Shown here: in pieces, positions 1 through 6,199 of the stretch | Layout: each line of letters opens with the position of its first letter | Numbering within the stretch: position 1 is the first letter of the stretch | Assembly: GCA_031273985.1 (NCBI GenBank) | Contig: JAISQV010000029.1 | Span: 1 to 8,484, forward strand | Length of the DNA stretch: 8,484 nucleotides | Source: Spirochaetaceae bacterium | GTDB taxonomy: Bacteria; Spirochaetota; Spirochaetia; Treponematales; Breznakiellaceae | Direction of reading: 5' to 3' | The notes under the pieces: generated by a model | Database searches by the model: none | Seen by the model: the letters and a program-made list of their open reading frames with translations, nothing else | What the model was told of the DNA's origin: nothing | Made by a program: the position numbers and the translations under genes

Positions 1-893
1 TTGAAGCGCTTGCCCAGGGGGTTCTCCCGGCCCGCGTAGGCTTCCTCCTCGGGCCTGAATTCCAGGCCCCGGCTCGCCGCGTTTTCCGGGTTGTACATTC
101 CGATAAGGCGGGAAGGCACATAGGCGCCTATGACATCGGAGACATAGATATCGCCGGGTTTGAGCGCCCGGAGTTCCGCAAAGTAGGTTTCCGCCTTGAC
201 GTAGGTATTGAGCCGGGAGGACACATTCCTCCGCCGGGGGTCCATCTGATCCGAAGTGGTTACCTTGACCAGCTCGTTCCCGTTCAGGTCCACGTAGGTC
301 ATTTCCAGGTAGAGGGGCCGGTCCTCCGTGTCCCAGAGTATCTGGGGCAGGTTGTGGTAGTTGGTGTCATTTTCCGGGTTGGATGAGCGGGAATAGGGCC
401 CCCTGGCCAGGGGAACCTTGGGCACCCAGTGGCTCTGATCCTCCGACAGCGTCCATTCCTGCTGCCTTACGATGGGGCGGTTCCGGTGGCTTACAAAAAG
501 CCGGTAGGCCGCCTCTCCCGGTTCGAGGCCCGAGGCGTAGCGTATGTCGTCATCCCGCTGGTAGAGGAAATCCGCCACCTGCCGGGCTATGTCCGTGCTG
601 GTACGCTCGAGCTGTTCCGTGGCCAGGGCATTAAGGGCGGTTACCGAGTCCTCAATCGCCATGGTTCCCGTGGTTTCCAGGGCCTCATTCGCCTCTACGC
701 TCAACTCCTGGGCCCTGCGGGAGAGCTCTTCCCCCAGGCTCCGGGCCTGCTGCCAGGCAAAGAAGGTGAGCAGCACCAGGGGAATAACCTTGATGATGAC
801 AAAAATGAGGATCAGCTTGGTCTTCATGCCCAGATTGAGCCGGTTAATGAAGCCCTCAACAGCGAATCGTACCTTTTGGATGATCCCCAGCAC
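1..893 (-). CDS. Membrane sensor with dCache-like periplasmic domain, 3' end outside window
   Basis: 297 codons are visible and the frame is open to the left edge, so the output domain is missing. I chose the GTG at 893 because a GGAG lies 7 nt upstream; a TTG at 899 and an ATG at 827 (residue 23) are alternatives. Residues 1-22 form a short cytoplasmic lead, 27-47 a hydrophobic helix (LILIFVIIKVIPLVLL), about 48-110 a helical heptad-like stretch, and the rest a mixed alpha/beta extracellular region resembling dCache sensors: QVADFLYQRDDDIRYAS, then YVDLNGNELVKV, then GDIYVSDVIGAYVPS and EEEAYAGRENPLGKRF. From memory, this arrangement occurs in spirochaetal and deltaproteobacterial receptors that end in HAMP plus SpoIIE phosphatase, cyclase or chemotaxis signalling domains; which one applies here cannot be seen. 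It lies 182 nt downstream of the pbp/ParB-like pair and may have its own promoter. Confidence 0.8.
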   Translation of the reverse strand, partial: MLGIIQKVRFAVEGFINRLNLGMKTKLILIFVIIKVIPLVLLTFFAWQQARSLGEELSRRAQELSVEANEALETTGTMAIEDSVTALNALATEQLERTSTDIARQVADFLYQRDDDIRYASGLEPGEAAYRLFVSHRNRPIVRQQEWTLSEDQSHWVPKVPLARGPYSRSSNPENDTNYHNLPQILWDTEDRPLYLEMTYVDLNGNELVKVTTSDQMDPRRRNVSSRLNTYVKAETYFAELRALKPGDIYVSDVIGAYVPSRLIGMYNPENAASRGLEFRPEEEAYAGRENPLGKRF

Positions 894-900
894 CGGCAAA

Positions 901-945
901 CTCCGCTTTTTAAAAGCCGCCTCAAAATTTAAGGGAAAAGCGGAG
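901..945 (-). promoter_or_regulatory. Hairpin sequestering the sensor gene's ribosome binding site
   Basis: A perfect 10-bp inverted repeat pairs CTCCGCTTTT (901-910) with AAAAGCGGAG (936-945). Read on the minus strand, the GGAG Shine-Dalgarno (904-901) for the GTG start at 893 sits in the 3' arm and is paired with CTCC of the 5' arm (945-942), with a 25-nt loop. This would occlude the ribosome binding site unless opened. A shorter competing pairing inside the loop (905-910 with 912-917) exists but has too small a loop to form completely. Regulation by this stem is inferred, not shown. Confidence 0.5.
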
Positions 946-1001
946 CCCTGGCTGCTTTTCCGAAACTTCCTGCAAAACCACGCAGGGTTTATGAATGGCC
1001 C

Positions 1002-1031
1002 AATCTACCACAACCGGGTAAAATCTTGCAA
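1002..1031 (-). promoter_or_regulatory. Weak candidate promoter for the sensor gene
   Basis: Minus-strand TTGCAA (1031-1026) is followed after 18 nt by TAGATT (1007-1002), each matching 4 of 6 consensus bases. Transcription would begin near 995, giving a roughly 100-nt leader that includes the RBS hairpin at 901-945. The match is modest, and read-through from the upstream pbp/ParB-like genes is equally possible. Confidence 0.3.
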
Positions 1032-1075
1032 TGAGCCGCCCGGCGCGCCTTCCGGGGTTAATCCGAATCGGGGAC

Positions 1076-1471
1076 TCAGGGTTCTTCCATGCGGAAGAGC
1101 CGCCGGAAGAAGCGCACTATGCCGTTCCAGAGGCGCCCCCAAAAACCGGGATTCTTCCGGCGGTAGAGTTCCCGTGATGCCCGGCTCAATTCATCGGGGT
1201 TAAAATCCCGGCGCTGAAGGTTTTCTTCGATTTCGTATTCCAGCCGCGAGGTCCGGTCGGGCAGATCCGCCACCACCGCGTTGATGGTGCGCCAGCCCAG
1301 GAGCCTCGCCGCTTCCAGCCGCCGGCCCCCGGCGATGAGCAGATTTTTCCGGCTTATGACGATGGGGCTTATCTGGCCCACACGTTTCATGCTTTCCGCC
1401 AGGGCCGACAGATCGCCCATATCTTTACGGACCCGTTTTCGCACGATTATGTCGCTAAGGGGAACCTGCAC
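1076..1471 (-). CDS. Stand-alone ParB N-terminal-domain protein with C-terminal amphipathic helix
   Basis: 131 residues with a GTG start; GAGG overlapping the stop of the upstream PBP gene lies 6 nt before it, and only 8 nt separate the genes, so translation is probably coupled. Residues 1-95 match the ParB/Srx fold: GQISPIVI (32-39), the LIAGGRRLEAARLLGW box (45-60, corresponding to the GERR nucleotide-contacting loop of ParB but with Gly in place of Glu) and ENLQRRDFNPDE (83-94). The helix-turn-helix DNA-binding domain and C-terminal dimer domain of true ParB are absent. Instead residues 107-128 (Trp, Phe, Arg rich) form an ideal amphipathic helix: at 100 degrees per residue, F110, W111, L114, W115, I118, V119, F121, F122, L125 and F126 share one face and R113, R120, R123, R124 and R127 the other. 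I infer a membrane-surface protein with a possible CTP/nucleotide-binding switch, linked to PBP function. It is not the chromosome-partitioning ParB. Confidence 0.85.
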   Translation of the reverse strand: MQVPLSDIIVRKRVRKDMGDLSALAESMKRVGQISPIVISRKNLLIAGGRRLEAARLLGWRTINAVVADLPDRTSRLEYEIEENLQRRDFNPDELSRASRELYRRKNPGFWGRLWNGIVRFFRRLFRMEEP

Positions 1472-1479
1472 GGGGCGCC

Positions 1480-4131
1480 TCAGTCCAAAAAGGGATTGGC
1501 GCCGGGAAATTCCGGCCTATAACCGGGCTCCTCTTCCCCGTAGCCCGTTCCGGCTTCTCCGGGGCCGGTTTCTCCGGCCCCGGCCTCTTCCTCCTCCCGC
1601 GGCCTTCTGGCTGGAACGCCCTGCCGCCGGTTCTGGGGGCTGCGCCCGGCGCCGCTCTCCCGCCTGGGGGGGGCCAGAACGCTGGCGTTGAGGGAGGGCA
1701 TGGGCAAATCCCCCAGTATGGCCCGGTCGTCGAGGCTCAGGGTGTCCAGGCGCATGGCCCCGGTGGGAATATTGCTCCCGGCGATCAGGCCGGACCCGGC
1801 GCGGTGCTCATCGCAGTAGGTCGTGGGGCGGTGCTCGTCCAGGAAAGTCAGGGTGATCCCCCTGGGGCAGGCCGGGGTCTTGAGCAGCCCCGTATCGGGG
1901 CATATCACCAGGTCCGTTACCCCGGCGGCGGGCCGGACAAAGTCCCGCATGGGGTGCCCCGTGTGAATCTCCCGCATATAGTCCGCCCACACGGGCCCCG
2001 CCAGGGTGGCCCCGGTGAGGGAGACCCCCAGGGAGTTTCCCGGCAGATCGAAGCCGAACCAGATCGCCGTGGTGTAGTAGGGCGTGTAGCCCACGGTCCA
2101 CGCGTCGGACCAGTTCTGGGTGGTGCCGGTCTTTCCCGCCACGGGGATGCGGTAACGGTTCCCCTGTTCGTCGCGGTAAACGAGCTTGCCCCCGGCGTTG
2201 GTGGGCCCCGCCAGAGTCCCCGCGTCCACGGTCCGCTTCAGCAGGGAGGTCATCACATACGCATTTTGGGGGCTTATCAACTGGGCGGCGCTGCCCCGGC
2301 GGCGCTGGGCCAGCCGGAGGTCCCGCTCCACGTCCAGCACCACCCGGCCGTTCCTGTCCTCCACGGAGCGTATGGCCAGGGGCGTTACCTCCCGGCCCTG
2401 GTTGGCGAAGATCGCAAAGGCCCGGGCCATCTGTAAGGGGGACACGGAGATGATCCCCAGGCCCATGGGGTAGACCCGGGGGAAGGTCCTGCGTTTCTGG
2501 TCGGGGTCGTCTATCCCCAGGAGCAGGGCCGCCCGGTCTATGGCCGCGTCGAAGCCTATGGCGTCCAGCACCTTGATCGAGGGGACATTCATGGACTGGG
2601 CCAGGGCGTCGGCCAGCAGCACCGGCCCCTTCCACTCGCCCCGGAAATTCAGGGGTATATAGGGGGTCCCGTCCTCATTGTACAGCACCATGGGCAGATC
2701 GTAGATCAGCGAGGCGGGGTTGAATTTCCCCAGATCGATGGCTGCGGAATAGTACAGGGGCTTGAAGGAACTCCCCGGCATGACCCGTCCCTGGGTGGCC
2801 CGGATCAACTGATTGGATTCATCGTAACGGGATCCCCCGATGATAGCCTTGATGTAGCCCGTATCGTTTTCTATCGTGATAAGGGCCCCCTCTATCACAT
2901 TCCGGGCCGCCGTATTGGCAAGGTCCGCGTAACCCATCATGGTCAGGGTCTTGAGGTCCTGTATACCGAAGACCAGCGCCGCCATGTCCGCCACGGGGTT
3001 AATGGTCCGGGTGTACCGGGACTGGGCCTTCTGCCCGTTCTGCGCGTCCGAGGTGGCGTGAATGGAGGAGAGGTTGAAGGCCAGGGAGAGCAGGTCCACA
3101 ATGGGGGTATAGACCGCCTCCGCCTGGACCAGCCGCGTCTGCCGGGAACTGTTGTACTCCCGGTTGGCCCGCTCCAGGCCCTGCGCCATGTAGCGCTCCG
3201 CGGCCTCCTGGAAGTCCAGGTCCAGGGTGGTGAGCACCGTATAGCCGTCCCGGTAATAATCCATCGTGCCGTACATCATCCCGTCCAGTTCCCGGCGCAC
3301 GTACTCACTGAACCAGGGGGCCGCGTCCTCCCGGTTGTAGTAGGCCGAGGTGGAAGCCCGCGTATAGTCGTAGTGATCCCAGTAATCCTCAAACGAGGCT
3401 TCCGCCTCCTCCTCCGTGGTGTAGCCCAGCTCTATCATCCGGTCCAGCACCCAGCGCTGCCTGTCCATGGCCACATTGGGATGGTCCAGGGGGTTGAAGC
3501 GGGAGGGGTTGGAGAGCTGCACCACCAGAATCGCCGCCTCGGCCAGGCTTATCTGCCGGGCGCTGTGGCCGAAAAAATACTTGCTTGCCGCCTCCACGCC
3601 GAAAACACCGGGGCCCATATACATACGGTTGAGGTAAATCTCAAGAATCTCGTTCTTCGTGTAGCGCCGCTCCATCTGAATGGCCCACCACAGTTCCCGG
3701 ATCTTCCGCGCATAGGAACGCTCCGTGCGGTCCGTGTAGAGAGTCCCCGCCACCTGCTGGGTAATCGTGGAACCGCCCCCCAGCGACTGGCCGGTAATCT
3801 GCCCGTAGAAGGCCCGCGCTATGCCCCGGATACTGAACCCCCGGTGGTTATAGAAATCCGGGTCCTCCCGGGCCAGCACCGCGTAGATCAGATGCCGGGG
3901 CAGGTCCGAAAGCGAAACCAGCTCCCGCTTCTCATCGGCGGAAAATTCGGTTATCAGCCTGCCGTTTATATCGAGGATCCTCGCCGGCAGGGCGGGGGCG
4001 AAATCGACAAAATTCTCTTCATTCTTGAGGTTCACCGTCATAGCCAGAGACAGCCCCAGCCCTATACCGATAAGCACCGCCAGGACTATGGCCGCCCCCG
4101 CAAAAACGCGCACCAGGACAAAACCTTTCAT
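1480..4131 (-). CDS. Class A penicillin-binding protein 1A (glycosyltransferase/transpeptidase)
   Basis: 883 residues; polymerises lipid II into glycan strands and crosslinks them in the periplasm. Residues 1-10 are cytoplasmic and about 11-33 are the membrane anchor. The GT51 domain spans about 50-245: EDPDFYNHRG (catalytic E89), GGGSTITQQ (118-126), the RKIRELWWAIQMER segment and YLNRMYMG (166-173). The transpeptidase domain carries S454-S-F-K457 (nucleophile Ser454), S513-M-N515 and K667-T-G669, so both activities look intact. An additional linker (about 325-410) separates the domains, and CPDTG at 744-748 with C755 and C773 follows the catalytic core, as in many PBP1A proteins. Residues 822-883 are a disordered Arg/Pro then Glu/Gly-rich tail. 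The ATG at 4131 lacks a clear Shine-Dalgarno but sits 12 nt after a perfect TATAAT. The gene is followed closely by the ParB-fold gene. Confidence 0.96.
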   Translation of the reverse strand: MKGFVLVRVFAGAAIVLAVLIGIGLGLSLAMTVNLKNEENFVDFAPALPARILDINGRLITEFSADEKRELVSLSDLPRHLIYAVLAREDPDFYNHRGFSIRGIARAFYGQITGQSLGGGSTITQQVAGTLYTDRTERSYARKIRELWWAIQMERRYTKNEILEIYLNRMYMGPGVFGVEAASKYFFGHSARQISLAEAAILVVQLSNPSRFNPLDHPNVAMDRQRWVLDRMIELGYTTEEEAEASFEDYWDHYDYTRASTSAYYNREDAAPWFSEYVRRELDGMMYGTMDYYRDGYTVLTTLDLDFQEAAERYMAQGLERANREYNSSRQTRLVQAEAVYTPIVDLLSLAFNLSSIHATSDAQNGQKAQSRYTRTINPVADMAALVFGIQDLKTLTMMGYADLANTAARNVIEGALITIENDTGYIKAIIGGSRYDESNQLIRATQGRVMPGSSFKPLYYSAAIDLGKFNPASLIYDLPMVLYNEDGTPYIPLNFRGEWKGPVLLADALAQSMNVPSIKVLDAIGFDAAIDRAALLLGIDDPDQKRRTFPRVYPMGLGIISVSPLQMARAFAIFANQGREVTPLAIRSVEDRNGRVVLDVERDLRLAQRRRGSAAQLISPQNAYVMTSLLKRTVDAGTLAGPTNAGGKLVYRDEQGNRYRIPVAGKTGTTQNWSDAWTVGYTPYYTTAIWFGFDLPGNSLGVSLTGATLAGPVWADYMREIHTGHPMRDFVRPAAGVTDLVICPDTGLLKTPACPRGITLTFLDEHRPTTYCDEHRAGSGLIAGSNIPTGAMRLDTLSLDDRAILGDLPMPSLNASVLAPPRRESGAGRSPQNRRQGVPARRPREEEEAGAGETGPGEAGTGYGEEEPGYRPEFPGANPFLD

Positions 4132-4142
4132 AGTATATCTTC

Positions 4143-4171
4143 ATTATAGACGCCGCGGCCTCCTGAAGCAA
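4143..4171 (-). promoter_or_regulatory. Promoter of the pbp/ParB-like operon, near-leaderless
   Basis: Minus-strand TTGCTT (4171-4166), a 17-nt spacer and a perfect TATAAT (4148-4143). Transcription should begin near 4136, only about five bases before the PBP ATG at 4131, so the mRNA would be almost leaderless; this fits the lack of a Shine-Dalgarno. Confidence 0.6.
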
Positions 4172-4190
4172 CGGCGAGCGGCAAGGAGGG

Positions 4191-4290
4191 CGCATCCCCG
4201 GCGCAAAGCGCCGGGGACCGGGCTATCGCTCCAATCTTTTATGCCCGTACCGGGCATAAAAGGATTTCCGCTCTATCCCTTGCGCGGGCC
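4191..4290 (-). ncRNA. Candidate structured RNA: long hairpin with purine-rich internal loop plus GC hairpin
   Basis: Read on the minus strand from 4290, the RNA folds as a long hairpin. An outer GGG/CCC clamp (4279-4277 with 4223-4221) is followed by a 10 x 10 nt internal loop made of AUAGAGCGGA (4276-4267) and GGAGCGAUAG (4233-4224, approximate edges), where antiparallel alignment gives several A-G and G-A mismatches mixed with U-A and G-C pairs. Then come AAUC/GAUU, a bulged C, the perfect stem UUUUAUGCCCG/CGGGCAUAAAA and a GUA loop (4250-4248). A second perfect 10-bp hairpin, UCCCCGGCGC/GCGCCGGGGA with a UUU loop, follows at 4217-4195. It looks like a terminator but has no U-run. A third small GC hairpin lies just upstream (4288-4304). 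From memory, near-identical GGGATAG...GGAAATCC...GATTGGAGCG...AGCCCG strings recur between genes in Bacteroidetes and spirochaetes; this may be the published skipping-rope RNA motif, but I am unsure of that name. Confidence 0.55.
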
Positions 4291-4322
4291 CGCCTCCGGC
4301 GGGCAGACCTGGCGGCCCTGTA

Positions 4323-4392
4323 GAATCCTTCCGGGGCCGGCGCGCATAATTCGCGCCCTCTTTTGTTTCCGCCGGCCCCAGGGAATCCTTCC
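4323..4392. repeat. Small element: inverted repeat bracketed by 10-bp direct repeats
   Basis: GAATCCTTCC occurs at 4323-4332 and again at 4383-4392. Directly inside are GGGGCCGGCG (4333-4342) and its exact reverse complement CGCCGGCCCC (4370-4379); a further GCGCG/CGCGC pairing nests inside. Direct repeats around terminal inverted repeats resemble a very small miniature transposable element, though the centre codes nothing and a structured 5' region for the plus-strand genes is also possible. Confidence 0.45.
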
Positions 4393-4424
4393 CCTTTTTA
4401 CCTTTTTAGACTATCGTTTTGTAT

Positions 4425-4841
4425 ATGACGCAATTCTACTTTCTATCGATACTGCTCAACGCCCTCTCCGGGGGCCTCCTCCTGAGCAGCGCCCCCGGCG
4501 GCTACGAAACCGCGCCGGATAGCCCCCTGCTGCCCCCCTTTCTGGCAAAGGAGACTCCCCAACTGGTCCTGGGGGGCCTCACCGTACTCTGCGGCATCTT
4601 CAAGCTGCTCTCCGTGTTTCCGGGGGATCTGCCCGTCCTGGGGGACTTCTTTCCCTCCGTGGCGGGCCTGGCGGCGGGCTTCATGCTGGTGTTCCGTTTC
4701 TACCGGAAGCGCGGCACCCTCGAAGATGAAAAAACCGAGCGCTTCTCGGCGCTGGCCGAAAAAAACCGGAAATTCATCGGTATTGCCGCGCTGGCCTCCT
4801 CGGCGCTGCACTTTCTCTTTCCCGGCGTACTCTTTCTGTAA
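4425..4841 (+). CDS. Small four-helix membrane protein, unrecognised family
   Basis: 138 residues from the ATG at 4425; a TTG at 4419 would add two residues. Neither has a Shine-Dalgarno. Hydrophobic helices at about 5-22, 46-64, 73-92 and 116-137. A 24-residue loop after helix 1 is rich in Pro and Gly, and a basic/acidic stretch (91-117, RFYRKRGTLEDEKTERF) separates helices 3 and 4 and is probably cytoplasmic. I do not recognise the family and no catalytic motif is visible. Its stop overlaps the ATG of the Nudix gene (TAATG), so the two are translated as a pair, which suggests but does not prove a linked role. Confidence 0.75.
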   Translation: MTQFYFLSILLNALSGGLLLSSAPGGYETAPDSPLLPPFLAKETPQLVLGGLTVLCGIFKLLSVFPGDLPVLGDFFPSVAGLAAGFMLVFRFYRKRGTLEDEKTERFSALAEKNRKFIGIAALASSALHFLFPGVLFL

Positions 4842-5383
4842 TGGACGCTTCGGTGGCCGGGATCATCCGGCGGGGAAAGCGTATCTTTATAGCCCGCAGG
4901 CTTGAGGGCGGAGACCTGGGCGGTAAGTGGGAATTCCCCGGCGGGAAGGTCGAGGAAGGCGAGAGCGGCGAAGAGGCGCTGATTCGGGAATTCCGGGAGG
5001 AGTTTGACCTCGCCGTAACCGTGGGCTCCCTCCTGGGGACCGCCGCCTTCGAGCACCGGGGGCGGCGGCGGAGCCTGCGGGCCTACCTGGCGGAGACCGG
5101 AGGCGTTCCCGTGCTGAAGGAACACGCCGAATGGAAGTGGGCCGCCTTGGACGAAATCGAAGGCCTTGACTTTGCCGGTTCCGACCGGGGCCTCTTCCCC
5201 GCCCTACGCGCCTATCTTGATTCCCAGGGCGAAGTCCCAGGTTTCCAGCCCGGCCCCCCCGCTGGAGTTACCGAGATCTTCCCAGATGGTGGAGCCGGCC
5301 CGGCGCCTCCGGGAGAAGCCCCGGGAGCCCCTGAGGAGCGTCCAGGAACCCCGGAAGCTCAGCGCCACCCAGGCGGAGGGTGA
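4841..5383 (+). CDS. MutT-type Nudix hydrolase with antisense-encoded C-terminal extension
   Basis: Likely removes pyrophosphate from a damaged nucleotide such as 8-oxo-dGTP in the cytoplasm. The WEFPGGKVEEGE start of the Nudix region lies at 30-41 and the Nudix box runs G35 to L57 with E41, R49, E50, E53 and E54 in place; the usual Gly near its end is Asp56. HAEWKW (95-100) fits MutT. The recognisable domain ends near residue 128, the usual family length. The remaining 52 residues, rich in Gly, Pro and Glu, are read from 5228-5383 where the opposite strand encodes the end of the omptin, so they look like a read-through tail rather than a conserved domain. The start overlaps the previous stop by one base and has no Shine-Dalgarno of its own. 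Confidence 0.88.
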   Translation: MDASVAGIIRRGKRIFIARRLEGGDLGGKWEFPGGKVEEGESGEEALIREFREEFDLAVTVGSLLGTAAFEHRGRRRSLRAYLAETGGVPVLKEHAEWKWAALDEIEGLDFAGSDRGLFPALRAYLDSQGEVPGFQPGPPAGVTEIFPDGGAGPAPPGEAPGAPEERPGTPEAQRHPGGG

Positions 5384-6196
5384 AAAGGAAAGCCTCCACT
5401 CCGGCTTGAGGTAGAAGCCGCCCTCGGGATAGTCCTCATACTCGTCGTAGCTGCTCTTGTCCCTGCTCCGGAAGTGATAATCCCTGGCCGCGCCCCAGAT
5501 AAGGGGGCTGAGGCTGAGGGAAGCCCCCAGGGAAAAGGATTTGAGGAAGGACAGGTCAAAGCCAAAGCCCGGCGCTAAGAGCAGCCATTCCTGGCTGTAG
5601 TCTATGACCGCTCCGCTTACGGGAATCCTGGGCTGATCCGGGTCCCACGCGGGGGCGGAAGGAATCCCGTCAACCTTGTTGTGCTGGTAGTACCCGTCCC
5701 GGGCCTCCCAACTCACTTTGCTCCAATATACCCGGAAGAGGAAGTCCAGGGTCAGGGAGCGGAAGCGGGTAAAGGGGCGTATGCCGAGGCCCAGATCGCC
5801 CTCGACAAAGAGGGCCCCGCTGGTGTAGTTGTCGTGGCGCGAAAAATCCGTGAGGTAGGTCTGATCGTCGTCCTGCCAGTCCCGGTCCTCCATGAAGCCC
5901 GTGTTGCCGTTGATGCCGGACTTGACCGTAAGCCGGGCAAAGGGCGAGAAGGCCGGGCTGTCCAGGGCAAGGTTGAGGGCCGCGCCGTAGTAGTACAGGG
6001 GCCGAATGTCCCAGTTCAGGCGTGACAAAAACTCCGCCCCGCTGGAAGCCCCGTAGACCAGTTCCACGCCGCCGCCCTGCATAAGCCCGGCGAACAGTTC
6101 CGTGGAGAAGCGGAAGGAAAAGCCCCCCTTACCCTGCGCCCCGGCGGGGAGGGCGAAAGAGATGACTAAGGCGGCGAATAAGGCTATAGTCTTCAC
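5204..6196 (-). CDS. Omptin-family outer-membrane protease
   Basis: A 10-strand beta-barrel surface protease of the omptin family (OmpT, Pla) is predicted. From the GTG at 6196 the protein is 330 residues: residues 1-20 are a clean signal peptide (MKTIALFAALVISFALPAGA, cleavage before Q21). The matches to OmpT are specific: EDRDWQDDD (103-111) supplies the two aspartates equivalent to Asp83 and Asp85, followed by FSRH (118-121, TDESRH in OmpT), VSWEARDGYY (161-170, FTARGGSYIY in OmpT), then ARDYH (237-241) with the catalytic pair D239/H241 equivalent to Asp210/His212. The last strand, near LETWDFALGIKIGA, ends the barrel as in the family. A TTG at 6232 would add 12 residues, but that TTG doubles as a good -35 element, so I prefer the GTG. 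The 3' end overlaps the convergent Nudix gene. Confidence 0.85.
   Translation of the reverse strand: MKTIALFAALVISFALPAGAQGKGGFSFRFSTELFAGLMQGGGVELVYGASSGAEFLSRLNWDIRPLYYYGAALNLALDSPAFSPFARLTVKSGINGNTGFMEDRDWQDDDQTYLTDFSRHDNYTSGALFVEGDLGLGIRPFTRFRSLTLDFLFRVYWSKVSWEARDGYYQHNKVDGIPSAPAWDPDQPRIPVSGAVIDYSQEWLLLAPGFGFDLSFLKSFSLGASLSLSPLIWGAARDYHFRSRDKSSYDEYEDYPEGGFYLKPEWRLSFSPSAWVALSFRGSWTLLRGSRGFSRRRRAGSTIWEDLGNSSGGAGLETWDFALGIKIGA
6162..6190 (+). promoter_or_regulatory. Promoter for lipoprotein/DUF445 genes, leaderless
   Basis: ATGACT (6162-6167), a 17-nt spacer and TATAGT (6185-6190). Transcription should begin at about 6197-6199, at or next to the ATG at 6200. No Shine-Dalgarno precedes that ATG, consistent with a leaderless mRNA. 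The promoter lies inside the signal-peptide codons of the omptin gene. Confidence 0.5.
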
Positions 6197-6199
6197 CGT

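Noticed and set aside
1039..1056. CCCGG/CCGGG hairpin after the ParB-like gene as a terminator
   Set aside because: Stem is only 5 bp and no T-run follows in the minus direction, so termination is not supported.
429..1203. Plus-strand open frames of 167 and 204 residues at the left end
   Set aside because: They are antisense to the partial sensor gene, whose minus-strand frame encodes a clear transmembrane and dCache-like sequence.
1804..2635. Long open frames of 210 residues (plus) and 275 residues (minus) overlapping the PBP gene
   Set aside because: Both are Gly/Pro/Arg-rich shadows of the PBP reading frame, which has all catalytic motifs.
3058..4149. 363-residue plus-strand open frame antisense to the PBP N-terminus
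   Set aside because: Composition follows the GC-rich third positions of the PBP gene, no domain is recognisable, and it opposes the essential GT51 region.
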